A DNA stretch of 9,611 bases from an uncultured Actinomycetes bacterium (GCA_903873565.1 CAIQOY010000362.1:1-9611); one strand, 5' to 3'; positions 1 to 5,532 are shown, counted from the first letter of the stretch. Program-made: numbers and translations. Notes: generated by a model from the letters alone, not told the origin.

Positions 1-66
1 GTCCAGGCGATCGGGCTCGCGCTCGCGGCGGGCGAGATCGGCGTGGGGGACCCCGAGCGCCCCTGA
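1..66 (+). CDS. 3' end of an unidentified protein-coding gene (partial)
   Basis: Frame 1 is open from the window edge to a TGA at 64-66 and gives 21 residues ending GEIGVGDPERP. Codon choice is strongly G/C at third positions, as in the other real genes here, and a strong hairpin follows at once (75-111), so this is most likely the true C-terminus of a gene that begins outside the window. Too little is visible to name a family. It is convergent with the exported-protein gene at 125-649. Confidence 0.5.
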   Translation, partial: VQAIGLALAAGEIGVGDPERP

Positions 67-74
67 AACGCGAA

Positions 75-111
75 ACGGCCCGCCCCGGCGGGTCGCGCCG
101 GGACGGGCCGT
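75..111. terminator. Bidirectional hairpin terminator between convergent genes
   Basis: The 16-nt arms at 75-90 and 96-111 pair at 15 of 16 positions around a 5-nt loop. The odd position is a C/A mismatch in the plus-strand RNA but a G-U wobble in the minus-strand RNA, so the stem is slightly better for the minus transcript. There is no clear U-tract, which is common for terminators in high-GC actinobacteria. It lies 8 nt after the TGA of the left gene and 13 nt beyond the stop of the minus gene, so it can end both transcripts. Confidence 0.7.
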
Positions 112-124
112 CTGCGTCAGCGGG

Positions 125-649
125 CTAGAGCGCGAGCTGCTCCGTGTACCACTTGAGGCTGAGCTGGCCGACCGTGCCCTCCATGCCGGGGAACTTCAGC
201 TTGACCGTGTAGGTCATGGCGTCCTTCGACATCGAGGTGCTGACGATCTGCACGGCGCCCATCTGGCCGCCGGAGATGGTGGCCATCGCGTTGGTGATGA
301 CGAGGCCGGTGTCGAGCGACTTGACGCGGACCGTGACGTAGCCGTTGTCGGCGTCGTCCTGGGTCATCTTGCCGATGGTGACGCTGCCGCCGCCCGAGAC
401 CTCCGGGTTGCCCCAGCTCACGACCTCGGCGGCGTCGGGCTGGAGCGCCGAGCCGGGGATGCCCCAGGCCCATGCCTTGCCCTGCGCGGCCTTCAGGTCC
501 GTCGGGTTCTTCGACGGCAGGGTCGCGGTGTTGTTGTTGTCGATCTGGTTCATCGCGGCGGTGCCGGCAACGGCGCCGACTGCGGCGATCGCGAACACGG
601 CCGCGACGGTGGCGAGCACCGCAAAGCGGCGCGAGAGACGATGGCGCAT
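125..649 (-). CDS. Small exported or membrane-anchored protein of unknown function
   Basis: This 174-residue protein is not one I recognise. A basic N-terminus (RHRLSRR) is followed by a hydrophobic segment at about residues 9-32, which is a signal peptide or an uncleaved anchor. An Asn-rich stretch (NNN at 38-40) and a Trp/Gly-containing region (59-81) come next. The last 90 residues alternate hydrophobic and polar residues (VTVRVKS, AVQIVSTS, TYTVKLKF, QLSLKWY), as expected for a small beta-sandwich. It has no cysteine. The start is the ATG at 647-649, with a full AGGAGG Shine-Dalgarno (complement of 659-664) 9 nt upstream. A TACAAT -10 box lies further up. It is a single gene, convergent with the left gene and divergent from tRNA-Trp. 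The frame is well supported; the function is not known. Confidence 0.85.
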   Translation of the reverse strand: MRHRLSRRFAVLATVAAVFAIAAVGAVAGTAAMNQIDNNNTATLPSKNPTDLKAAQGKAWAWGIPGSALQPDAAEVVSWGNPEVSGGGSVTIGKMTQDDADNGYVTVRVKSLDTGLVITNAMATISGGQMGAVQIVSTSMSKDAMTYTVKLKFPGMEGTVGQLSLKWYTEQLAL

Positions 650-693
650 ACGGGGGTTCCTCCTGTACCGACCGGGCTATTCCGGACGCGAGG

Positions 694-699
694 ATTGTA
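694..699 (-). promoter_or_regulatory. -10 box TACAAT for the small exported protein gene
   Basis: On the minus strand this reads TACAAT, one step from the TATAAT consensus, in one of the few A/T-rich spots of the region. It would start transcription near 687 and give a leader of about 38 nt holding the AGGAGG site. No good -35 box is seen at the usual distance. Confidence 0.5.
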
Positions 700-742
700 T
701 CCAGCGGAAAACCCCGAACCGCGTCCGCAGCGACCGTCTTGT

Positions 743-752
743 CACACGTGTG
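743..752. promoter_or_regulatory. Perfect 10-nt palindrome CACACGTGTG in a divergent intergenic region
   Basis: CACACGTGTG is perfectly self-complementary. It lies in the 168-bp gap between the minus-strand exported-protein gene and tRNA-Trp, about 44 nt upstream of the TACAAT -10 box. It could be a dimeric regulator site, but only one copy is present and no regulator is adjacent. Confidence 0.25.
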
Positions 753-801
753 CGAGCGCCCTCCGGAGGCGCCGGCGCGGCCCCGGCCGCCGGAGTGCGG
801 C

Positions 802-807
802 TATCCT
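802..807 (+). promoter_or_regulatory. -10 box TATCCT of tRNA-Trp
   Basis: TATCCT ends 10 nt before the first base of the tRNA, so transcription would start a few bases upstream of the mature 5' end, a usual layout for tRNA genes. The -35 region is all G/C and no box can be made out. Confidence 0.45.
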
Positions 808-817
808 GCCGCGCAGT

Positions 818-890
818 AGGGTCGTAGCTCAATTGGTAGAGCACCGGTCTCCAAAACCGGGGGTTGCAGGTTCGAGTCCTGCCGGCCCTG
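818..890 (+). tRNA. tRNA-Trp (anticodon CCA)
   Basis: A complete cloverleaf of 73 nt without encoded CCA. The acceptor stem is AGGGTCG (818-824) with CGGCCCT (883-889), 7 bp including one U-G, and the discriminator is G890. The D arm is 827-842 with GG in the loop. The anticodon stem is CCGGT/ACCGG (844-848 and 856-860), its loop is 849-855, and the anticodon CCA is at 851-853 with U before and A after. The T arm is GCAGG-TTCGAGT-CCTGC (866-882). CCA reads UGG, tryptophan. The gene is intact and also forms the left end of the repeat that bounds the island to its right. Long open frames across it are translation noise. Confidence 0.96.
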
Positions 891-892
891 TG
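849..892 (+). repeat. Left direct repeat (attL-like), 3' part of tRNA-Trp
   Basis: This runs from the first base of the anticodon loop (849) to 2 nt beyond the tRNA end (892). It matches 4722-4765 except A855/G4728, A868/G4741 and C883/T4756. The match stops abruptly on both sides (848 and 893 differ), so the repeat begins exactly at the anticodon loop. Confidence 0.75.
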
Positions 893-925
893 GGCGGGCT
901 TGCCGACGCCGATCGTGGTGCGGTG

Positions 926-931
926 TAGAGT
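926..931 (+). promoter_or_regulatory. -10 box TAGAGT for leaderless transcription of the large island gene
   Basis: TAGAGT is followed by 6 nt (CCCCGA) and then the ATG at 938. That is the spacing from a -10 hexamer to a transcription start at the A of ATG, so the mRNA is probably leaderless, and no Shine-Dalgarno is visible. The nearest -35-like hexamer is TTGCCG at 900-905, 20 nt away and thus poorly spaced. The 11-mer TAGAGTCCCCG recurs before the acetyltransferase gene at 4864. Confidence 0.55.
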
Positions 932-937
932 CCCCGA

Positions 938-3568
938 ATGCTCGTGCGTCGCATCGTTGCGGTTTTCACCCTCTTTGCCGCTATGGCCGTGGCCGCGGCG
1001 GCGAGCGGTGCGGATGTGGCGTCGGCTGCGGGCGAGGGCGGCGCGGGGGCGTCGACGCTTCGGGTGTGGGTCGCGCCGGCTCCCGGGGTCTTACTCGCGG
1101 GTGGACGGGTGCGGGTGGAGAATCGCGCCGGGGCGCTGATCGGAAGTGCGGTGACGTCGTCGGAGGGCACGGCTCTGATCCGGATCGCGGAGGAACGGGG
1201 GCCGGGACCGTTCACGATCTCCGTGCGCGGTGGGACCGTGCGCGGCGACGCCTTCGACGGGCGCGTGACCGCACTGGTGGGTGCGGGCGGGATCGGGCGC
1301 GCGGTCGTGGCGGTGGATGTCGTGTCGACGAGTGCGCGGCAGATGGCAGGTGGCAGGAGCAGCGCGCGCTACGCGGCGGCGAAGCGCGCGGTCCGCCGTG
1401 CGCTGGGCGTCCCGGTGGACGCGTCGGACGACCACCTTCGCGTCGGCAACTGGCACGTCGACGAGAATCGCCTCCTGCGGGCCGCGGAGTCACGGGGCGG
1501 CTACGCGGCGCTGATCGACCACGTGGTGTGGTCGGCGCGGCGCGGCGTGCACGTCCGCCATGCGCTGCGGCCGGATCGGCGGGCCCGGTGGTCGGCAAAG
1601 GCGCCGGCCGCGCGGCAGGCCGGTGCGGCGCTCGGGCAGGTGTGCTCGGCGACGATGAGCGGCACGGCGAACGGGTCGGCGCCGTCGGGGGCGGGCTTCT
1701 CGCTCAGTGCCTTCGGCCCGATGGGCCCGCAGATCTCGACGACGCAGGTGCAGAACCTCGGTATCGTCGGCGTGTCGGCGCTCTTGAAGAACGTCCTCGG
1801 CACCACGGGCGGCTCGATCGTGATGGGGATGCTGTTCCCGAGCCAGAACGAGTCGGCGGAGCAGCTGCAGGCGCTCGGCAGCACGCTCTCGTCGAACCAG
1901 CAGCTGCTGTCGAACCAGCTCAGCTGCGTGTCGCAGCAGATCAACCAGCTCAGCACGCAGGTGCAGCAGCTGCAGCTGCAGGTGGCGCAGGCGACGGTGT
2001 CGACGTGCGCGGCGAACATCCAGACGGCATGGGTGCAGTACGCATGGCTGCTCACGCACAACACGACGGCCCAGGCGCTGCAGATCCAGAACAACCCGAG
2101 CGTCGCCCAGGACGTGCAGACGTGGCTCGCGCAGCTGCCCGCCTGCGCGCAGCAGATCGACACGATGCTGTTCGGATCGACGGCCGCGAACATCAGCGGC
2201 GCCTGGAACCAGCTGTATCAGCAGTACGCGAGTGTCGCGAACACGCAGCCCACCGGCATGGGCGGCCCGTCGAGCGACCACGCGCTGACGCCGCTCCAGG
2301 TGCAGCGCTTGCGGACGTACCTGGCGTACTGGGGCGCGCTGGAGTACCAGGCGACGACGCTTCTGAGCGAGGCGTACGGCGCACTCGGGCAGACCCAGAA
2401 CCAGCAGATCCTCGCCAGCGGCGTCGTGGGTGGCGTCTGCGTGAGCCCCCAGCCCGGGACGGTATGCGGCTTCTCGAACAACCTCGCGATGGCCATGCCC
2501 GACTCGCTGTACACGGACGAGCTCGGCTACCTCAGAGCCGGCGCGCAGAGCATCGCGGTGCGGGCGATACCGGGAGGACTCGCGAAGCCCGGCAAGTCCG
2601 CGACGTGGCTGACCGCGGATGGCATCCAGAACCAGTGCGCCACTCGGTCCCTCTCGCCGTGGGCCGTGAACCTCCCTGAATTGAACAACGTGGCCTTCGC
2701 AAGTTGCGCTGAGACGACGGGGCATCCCATCACGCTCGACAATGGTGCCGTTGTGACCAACCCGTACTGCCTCCTGGCGTTCGGCGATCAGCCCAGCTCG
2801 CTGCTCTTCCCACTGGTCACGGATCCGTACTCGGACGTCTGCACGGGACCCCTCGTGGCGCAGGTGTTCCCGCTGCGTGACCCGGACGGCGCAGCGCCGC
2901 CCGCCGACGGCTTCGCCGGCGCCGCGCTCCGCAACGCGAACGCGAGGGGAGATAATCCACAGAGCCTCCCGAGCGCCGTTCAGACGTTCGCCAGCCCGCA
3001 GTACACCGGCTACACGCTGCTCCCACCGGCACGGCCCCGGCAGGCACAAAATGCCCCCGCGGCGCAGTCGACACCCAGCGACTTCATGACGGCGTTCTTC
3101 GCGCAGGCCCTCGCCTCCGCATCGCCGACGCCGCAGCCGGGGACGTATGCGGCGACCTGGCCGGGGACTAGTCCGGCGCCGCTGAATCCGACCGGCTGGC
3201 TGTTCCTCTACGGCGCGCCGCTGATCGCCCAATTCGGTGAATGGTCCTTGAGGGGACTGAGCAGCGGCGGATTCGGGGGGTGCGGCATATTCGAACCCTG
3301 CACCAAGCCGTATACCGTGCAGCTCGACACGGTGCCGAGTTCCGGGGTCTGGCGACAGTCGAACTCGTACATCATCGGACCGACCGTCACCCCGGTGCTG
3401 TCTGCGTGTCCGGCTGGGAGCACAGGCCCCTTTTCCGTTTTCCTGCCCTCCTATCCGGAGCCGCCGCCGTGTGACGGATCGAACCTCGCGTGGGTCCCTG
3501 AGAACGTGCCGATCGCCTTCCTCGTGCAGCGGACGTGGAAGCCGCCTGCAGCCGTGGCGAACCCGTAA
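938..3568 (+). CDS. Very large secreted protein with a coiled-coil region, unknown function
   Basis: This 876-residue exported protein is not one I recognise. Residues 1-31 form a signal peptide (RR, hydrophobic core, AASGADVASAA). Residues about 40-130 alternate like a small beta-sandwich. Residues 140-230 are rich in Arg. A Gly/hydrophobic segment at 273-300 is followed by a Gln-rich coiled coil at about 303-352, with a 4-3 hydrophobic pattern (L317, L324, V331, L338, L345; L328, I335, V342, V349). More helix with W/Y/Q runs to about 490. The rest is Pro/Gly/Ser-rich with many turns. There are 14 cysteines, none before residue 236, which suits disulfides outside the cell. A hydrophobic segment followed by a long helical bundle resembles helical pore-forming toxins or adhesins, but that is inference. 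The start is a leaderless ATG. It begins 48 nt after tRNA-Trp, inside the island, and is its main cargo. Confidence 0.88.
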   Translation: MLVRRIVAVFTLFAAMAVAAAASGADVASAAGEGGAGASTLRVWVAPAPGVLLAGGRVRVENRAGALIGSAVTSSEGTALIRIAEERGPGPFTISVRGGTVRGDAFDGRVTALVGAGGIGRAVVAVDVVSTSARQMAGGRSSARYAAAKRAVRRALGVPVDASDDHLRVGNWHVDENRLLRAAESRGGYAALIDHVVWSARRGVHVRHALRPDRRARWSAKAPAARQAGAALGQVCSATMSGTANGSAPSGAGFSLSAFGPMGPQISTTQVQNLGIVGVSALLKNVLGTTGGSIVMGMLFPSQNESAEQLQALGSTLSSNQQLLSNQLSCVSQQINQLSTQVQQLQLQVAQATVSTCAANIQTAWVQYAWLLTHNTTAQALQIQNNPSVAQDVQTWLAQLPACAQQIDTMLFGSTAANISGAWNQLYQQYASVANTQPTGMGGPSSDHALTPLQVQRLRTYLAYWGALEYQATTLLSEAYGALGQTQNQQILASGVVGGVCVSPQPGTVCGFSNNLAMAMPDSLYTDELGYLRAGAQSIAVRAIPGGLAKPGKSATWLTADGIQNQCATRSLSPWAVNLPELNNVAFASCAETTGHPITLDNGAVVTNPYCLLAFGDQPSSLLFPLVTDPYSDVCTGPLVAQVFPLRDPDGAAPPADGFAGAALRNANARGDNPQSLPSAVQTFASPQYTGYTLLPPARPRQAQNAPAAQSTPSDFMTAFFAQALASASPTPQPGTYAATWPGTSPAPLNPTGWLFLYGAPLIAQFGEWSLRGLSSGGFGGCGIFEPCTKPYTVQLDTVPSSGVWRQSNSYIIGPTVTPVLSACPAGSTGPFSVFLPSYPEPPPCDGSNLAWVPENVPIAFLVQRTWKPPAAVANP

Positions 3569-3569
3569 G

Positions 3570-3587
3570 CCGGGGGACCCCTCCCGG
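3570..3587 (+). terminator. Weak hairpin after the large island gene
   Basis: CCGGG (3570-3574) and CCCGG (3583-3587) can pair around an 8-nt loop 2 nt after the TAA. The stem is only 5 bp and has no U-tract, so its role as a terminator is uncertain. Confidence 0.3.
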
Positions 3588-3726
3588 TCACCGCGTAGTG
3601 TGCCAATCGTGCGCCGCGCGCTGTGCCCCATCGGATTCGCCCCGTCTTGGTGGGTGTCTTGCTCCGCCGCCATGAAGCGCGAGGGTCGCCGCGGCCTCCT
3701 GATGGGTTGCGGACATGGCCGTGGAA

Positions 3727-3769
3727 GTCGTTGTCGCGCGTCAAGCCGACCCCGTCTCCAAGACCGGGG
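3727..3769 (+). repeat. Internal att-like repeat between the two cargo units
   Basis: GTCTCCAAGACCGGGG (3754-3769) matches tRNA-Trp 847-862 at 15 of 16 positions, and its one change is the same A-to-G found in the right end copy. Over 43 nt it aligns without gaps to 4693-4735 at 34 positions, so it shares the DNA leading into the right repeat as well as the tRNA core. Weaker similarity (GATGG, GGCCGTG) continues upstream to about 3703. It lies in the 294-bp gap between the large secreted protein and the antitoxin gene, where I see no further gene. It may be the right end of an inner, separately inserted cassette. Confidence 0.55.
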
Positions 3770-3808
3770 CATGGTCTCTGCGGGTGGGAGAGGCGCGCCG
3801 TACCATAT

Positions 3809-3837
3809 GCGGGAAATTCCCGGATTTGCGGGAAATC
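3809..3837. promoter_or_regulatory. Probable operator of the toxin-antitoxin operon
   Basis: Two adjacent perfect inverted repeats are seen: CGGGAA-A-TTCCCG (3810-3822) and GATTT-GCGGG-AAATC (3823-3837). The core GCGGGAAAT is also directly repeated 19 nt apart (3809 and 3828). The second repeat covers the likely -35 box. Antitoxins with an AbrB fold usually bind such symmetric sites and repress their own operon, so this is the likely site of autoregulation. Confidence 0.6.
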
Positions 3838-3856
3838 GTGATGCGTGCGGTATATT
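3826..3856 (+). promoter_or_regulatory. Promoter of the toxin-antitoxin operon (TTGCGG / TATATT)
   Basis: A -10 box TATATT at 3851-3856 lies exactly 6 nt before the GTG at 3863, the leaderless arrangement. A -35-like TTGCGG (3826-3831) lies 19 nt upstream and overlaps the palindromic operator, so a bound antitoxin would block polymerase. Confidence 0.55.
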
Positions 3857-3862
3857 GGGCGC

Positions 3863-4192
3863 GTGAACGTCTATCGGTTGACTGTCGGTGATCGGGGCAG
3901 GGTGGTGTTCCCTGCGGTGATTCGCCGCGCCTGTGGCATGCGCGACGGCGGTGAGGTGATCGTCACTGTCGGCGACGACGGGGTGGTCACACTGCAGCCG
4001 GCGGAGGCCCTCGCTCGGAAGCTGGAGGCCGCGCAGGCCGCTCTTGCCGCCGGCGATGGCGTCGAGGATCTGCTTACCTGGCGATCGTCCACCGACGCTG
4101 CGAGCGCGGACCGTCTCGAGCGTCCCGTGTTCGACGAGGCCCGCTCGGCTGAGCGTGGAAGGGTCGCGCTCGAGAAGCTCGGCCTCGCGTGA
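3863..4192 (+). CDS. vapB: AbrB/SpoVT-fold antitoxin (VapB type)
   Basis: This 109-residue antitoxin should neutralise the PIN toxin encoded just after it and repress the operon. Residues 2-46 have the swapped-hairpin AbrB pattern: YRLTVGDRGRVVFPAVIRR, then GMRDGGEVIVTVGDDGVVTLQP, matching the family's D-x-x-GR-(V/I)-x-(I/F)-P-x-x-(I/L)-R core. The C-terminal half (50-109) is charged and partly helical, as in the part of VapB that wraps the toxin. I chose the GTG at 3863 because it follows a TATATT box at leaderless distance and starts right before the conserved core; a GTG at 3845 would add six residues. Its TGA overlaps the toxin start (GTGA), so the two are translationally coupled. The family call is strong; the partner is inferred from linkage. 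Confidence 0.85.
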   Translation: MNVYRLTVGDRGRVVFPAVIRRACGMRDGGEVIVTVGDDGVVTLQPAEALARKLEAAQAALAAGDGVEDLLTWRSSTDAASADRLERPVFDEARSAERGRVALEKLGLA

Positions 4193-4623
4193 CCGAACCG
4201 CGCGAAGGGCCGGTGCTGGATGCCTCCGCGCTCGTCGCGAGACTGCTCGGCGAGGTCGGGTCGGACACGGTTGAGGTGATCCTCGCTTCCGGCCGTGCCA
4301 TCGCCACGCCGCTCGCCGTCGCGGAAACGCTGCGGACGTGTCGGCGGAGGGGATTCGCGATGGATCAAGGCGAGATCCTGCAGTACCTCGAGTCGCGGAA
4401 CCTCCATGTCGAGCCCGTGCTGCCTGACGATATGCAGGCGATCGCGGCGAACATCGAGCTCTGCGACGACTATCGGGTGTCCGACAGGAACGCCGGTGCG
4501 CTCAGCATCGCCGATGCCACGTGCATCGCCGTTGCGCAGCGACTCGGCGTCCCGGTCGTCGTTTCCGACGGGTACTGGAACAACCTCGACTTCGGCGACG
4601 TCGAGATCATCCAATTCCGATGA
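4189..4623 (+). CDS. vapC: PIN-domain ribonuclease toxin (VapC type)
   Basis: This 144-residue PIN-domain protein is predicted to cleave RNA in the cytoplasm with Mg2+ or Mn2+ and to stop growth when the antitoxin is lost. The acidic residues of the fold are in place: D11 in VLDASALVARLL, E46 in VAETLR, D109 in LSIADATCIAVAQRLG and D127 in VVVSDGYW. The order and spacing match VapC enzymes, which are usually about 125-145 residues, and nothing appears truncated. It starts at a GTG overlapping the antitoxin stop by 4 nt, with no Shine-Dalgarno of its own, so translation depends on the upstream gene. It is the last gene of the island, followed by a hairpin and the right tRNA repeat. The RNA target cannot be told from sequence. 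Confidence 0.9.
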   Translation: MTEPREGPVLDASALVARLLGEVGSDTVEVILASGRAIATPLAVAETLRTCRRRGFAMDQGEILQYLESRNLHVEPVLPDDMQAIAANIELCDDYRVSDRNAGALSIADATCIAVAQRLGVPVVVSDGYWNNLDFGDVEIIQFR

Positions 4624-4626
4624 CGC

Positions 4627-4644
4627 CAGCCGCTTCTGCGGCTG
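4627..4644 (+). terminator. Hairpin terminator after the toxin gene
   Basis: CAGCCGC (4627-4633) and GCGGCTG (4638-4644) form a perfect 7-bp stem with a TTCT tetraloop, 3 nt after the toxin TGA. There is no U-tract. It fits the end of the two-gene operon. Confidence 0.5.
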
Positions 4645-4721
4645 CATGTGGTCCGAGATCCTTGTCGATGGATCGCTGATGACCGGCCGTGAGACGTTGC
4701 CGCGCCCTGAGCCGACGTCGC

Positions 4722-4765
4722 CTCCAAGACCGGGGGTTGCGGGTTCGAGTCCTGCTGGCCCTGTG
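4722..4765 (+). repeat. Right direct repeat (attR-like), 3' fragment of tRNA-Trp
   Basis: This copy equals tRNA-Trp positions 32-73 plus two bases, 41 of 44 identical to 849-892. It keeps the T arm (GCGGG-TTCGAGT-CCTGC, one G-U) and the 3' acceptor strand. No D arm or 5' acceptor strand precedes it, so it cannot fold as a tRNA and is not a tRNA gene. It marks the right boundary of the island. Confidence 0.75.
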
Positions 4766-4828
4766 CAGTGCCGCTCGATCCCGATCCACCGGACCTGCGA
4801 GACGACACCGTACGGGCCGCTGCCGCGC

Positions 4829-4857
4829 TTGGCTCGCAGCGGTCCCACACCTAGAGT
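4829..4857 (+). promoter_or_regulatory. Promoter TTGGCT-N17-TAGAGT of the acetyltransferase gene
   Basis: The -35 box TTGGCT (4829-4834) and the -10 box TAGAGT (4852-4857) have the ideal 17-nt spacing. The -10 box is 6 nt (CCCCGT) before the ATG at 4864, so the transcript is leaderless. It lies just right of the island end. Confidence 0.65.
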
Positions 4858-4863
4858 CCCCGT

Positions 4864-5388
4864 ATGGGCGATCTCGTCCTGACGCGGATCACGGACCCCG
4901 CCGACGCGCAGCCCTGCATCGATCTGGCGCGCCGCTACTTCGACGACCTCGTCGAGCTGCTCGCCCGGGACTGCGGCGTGCTCCTCGGGACCGATGAGGT
5001 GGAGCAGATCCATGCCGACCTGATCGCCGAGGGGCCGGCGCTGCTCGTCGATCCCGGCCGGGTCTACCTCGGGACCGTGGATGGCGCGCCCGTGGCGATC
5101 GGCGTGCTCAAGCCGGTCGCCGACGGCGTGGGTGAGCTGAAGCGCCTCTACGTCGACCCCGCGCAGCGCGGGCGCGGGTTCGGTCGTCGTGTCTTCGAGC
5201 AGCTGATGGCCGACGCGCGGCAGCTGGGCTACCGGCGCCTGCGTCTCGAGACGTTCCCGTTCATGGAGGCCGCCATCGCGATGTACCGCGCGCACGGCTT
5301 CGCGGAGGTCGCGGCGTTCGACGGCATCGAGGGCGGCGCCCACGGCGTGGCGCGGTTCGAGCTGTTCATGGAGCTGGAGCTGGACTGA
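4864..5388 (+). CDS. GNAT-family N-acetyltransferase
   Basis: This 174-residue cytoplasmic enzyme should transfer an acetyl group from acetyl-CoA to an unknown amine. The GNAT core is clear: a beta strand with acceptor-side residues (VYLGTVDGAPVAIGVLKPV, 67-85), then ELKRLYVDP (91-99), then the pyrophosphate-binding loop Q101-R-G-R-G-F-G107 (motif A, Q/R-x-x-G-x-G/A), then RLRLETFPFMEAAIAMYRAHGF, which carries the usual C-terminal Y-x-x-x-GF. ELKRLYVDP and LETFPFMEAAIAMYRAHGF resemble small-molecule or amino-acid acetyltransferases of the YjcF/PhnO-like kind rather than ribosomal ones, but no substrate can be assigned. It is single, leaderless, and sits just outside the right repeat, so it probably belongs to the pre-insertion chromosome. 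Confidence 0.9.
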   Translation: MGDLVLTRITDPADAQPCIDLARRYFDDLVELLARDCGVLLGTDEVEQIHADLIAEGPALLVDPGRVYLGTVDGAPVAIGVLKPVADGVGELKRLYVDPAQRGRGFGRRVFEQLMADARQLGYRRLRLETFPFMEAAIAMYRAHGFAEVAAFDGIEGGAHGVARFELFMELELD

Positions 5389-5439
5389 GGAGCGGCGGGC
5401 CGATGGGCGGCGCAGCGTGTGATGCGGGCGAAGCGCCTG

Positions 5440-5445
5440 TAGAGT
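5440..5445 (+). promoter_or_regulatory. Possible -10 box TAGAGT of the protease gene
   Basis: The same TAGAGT hexamer as in the leaderless promoters is seen, but 88 nt before the GTG start, so this transcript would have a leader of about 81 nt. A weak -35-like TGTGAT lies at 5418-5423 with a 16-nt gap. Confidence 0.4.
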
Positions 5446-5467
5446 CGGGATAGTCCGTCCGGGGGCT

Positions 5468-5518
5468 CCCGTCTATGCAACCGGCGACGGGTCGCGGGAC
5501 GCGAAACGCGCGCCCGTC
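5468..5518 (+). promoter_or_regulatory. Leader with two mutually exclusive hairpins before the protease gene
   Basis: GACGGG at 5486-5491 can pair with CCCGTC upstream (5468-5473) or with an identical CCCGTC downstream (5513-5518). The second fold extends by CGCG/CGCG (5493-5496 with 5509-5512) past a one-base bulge, giving about 10 bp. That stem ends 2 nt before the GGAG ribosome site (5521-5524). Switching between the folds could change access to the ribosome site. In GC-rich DNA this may also be chance. Confidence 0.3.
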
Positions 5519-5532
5519 TTGGAGCAGCACCT

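Larger units (their letters stand above)
849..4765 (+). mobile_element. Putative tRNA-Trp-integrated element (small genomic island), no integrase seen
   Basis: The outer limits are a direct repeat of the 3' part of tRNA-Trp: 849-892 inside the intact tRNA and 4722-4765 at the right end, 41/44 identical, 3,873 bp apart. Tyrosine recombinases that target tRNA genes normally leave the intact tRNA at one end and a copy of its 3' part at the other, and a repeat starting at the anticodon loop is one of the classic layouts. The enclosed DNA holds one large secreted protein, a toxin-antitoxin pair and a third, shorter att-like copy at 3727-3769. There is no recombinase, replication gene or transposase inside, so it is a decayed island or a non-autonomous element moved by an enzyme encoded elsewhere. 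The three differences between the outer copies suggest an old insertion. A chance tRNA-fragment duplication is the main alternative. Confidence 0.6.

Noticed and set aside
829..1215. Minus-strand protein ending GPAGLEPATPGFGDRCSTN
   Set aside because: This string is the translation of a tRNA gene in the wrong frame, a frequent false protein in databases. The same applies to the plus-strand VVAQLVEHRSPKPG string and to the copy at the right repeat.
1490..3772. A 760-codon open frame on the minus strand opposite the large island gene
   Set aside because: The product is almost entirely Arg/His/Leu-rich with no domain, and the plus-strand frame has the signal peptide, coiled coil and promoter.
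3845..3862. Earlier GTG start for the antitoxin
   Set aside because: It would overlap the -10 box TATATT, adds six residues before the conserved AbrB core, and has no ribosome site. The GTG at 3863 fits leaderless initiation.
4722..4765. A second tRNA gene or tRNA pseudogene
   Set aside because: Only the part from the anticodon loop to the 3' end is present and no D arm or 5' acceptor strand is found upstream, so an att-type fragment explains it better.
3871..5343. A 490-codon minus-strand frame across the toxin-antitoxin and acetyltransferase genes
   Set aside because: The plus-strand frames encode clear AbrB, PIN and GNAT motifs with linked starts; the minus frame is their shadow and runs through the tRNA fragment.
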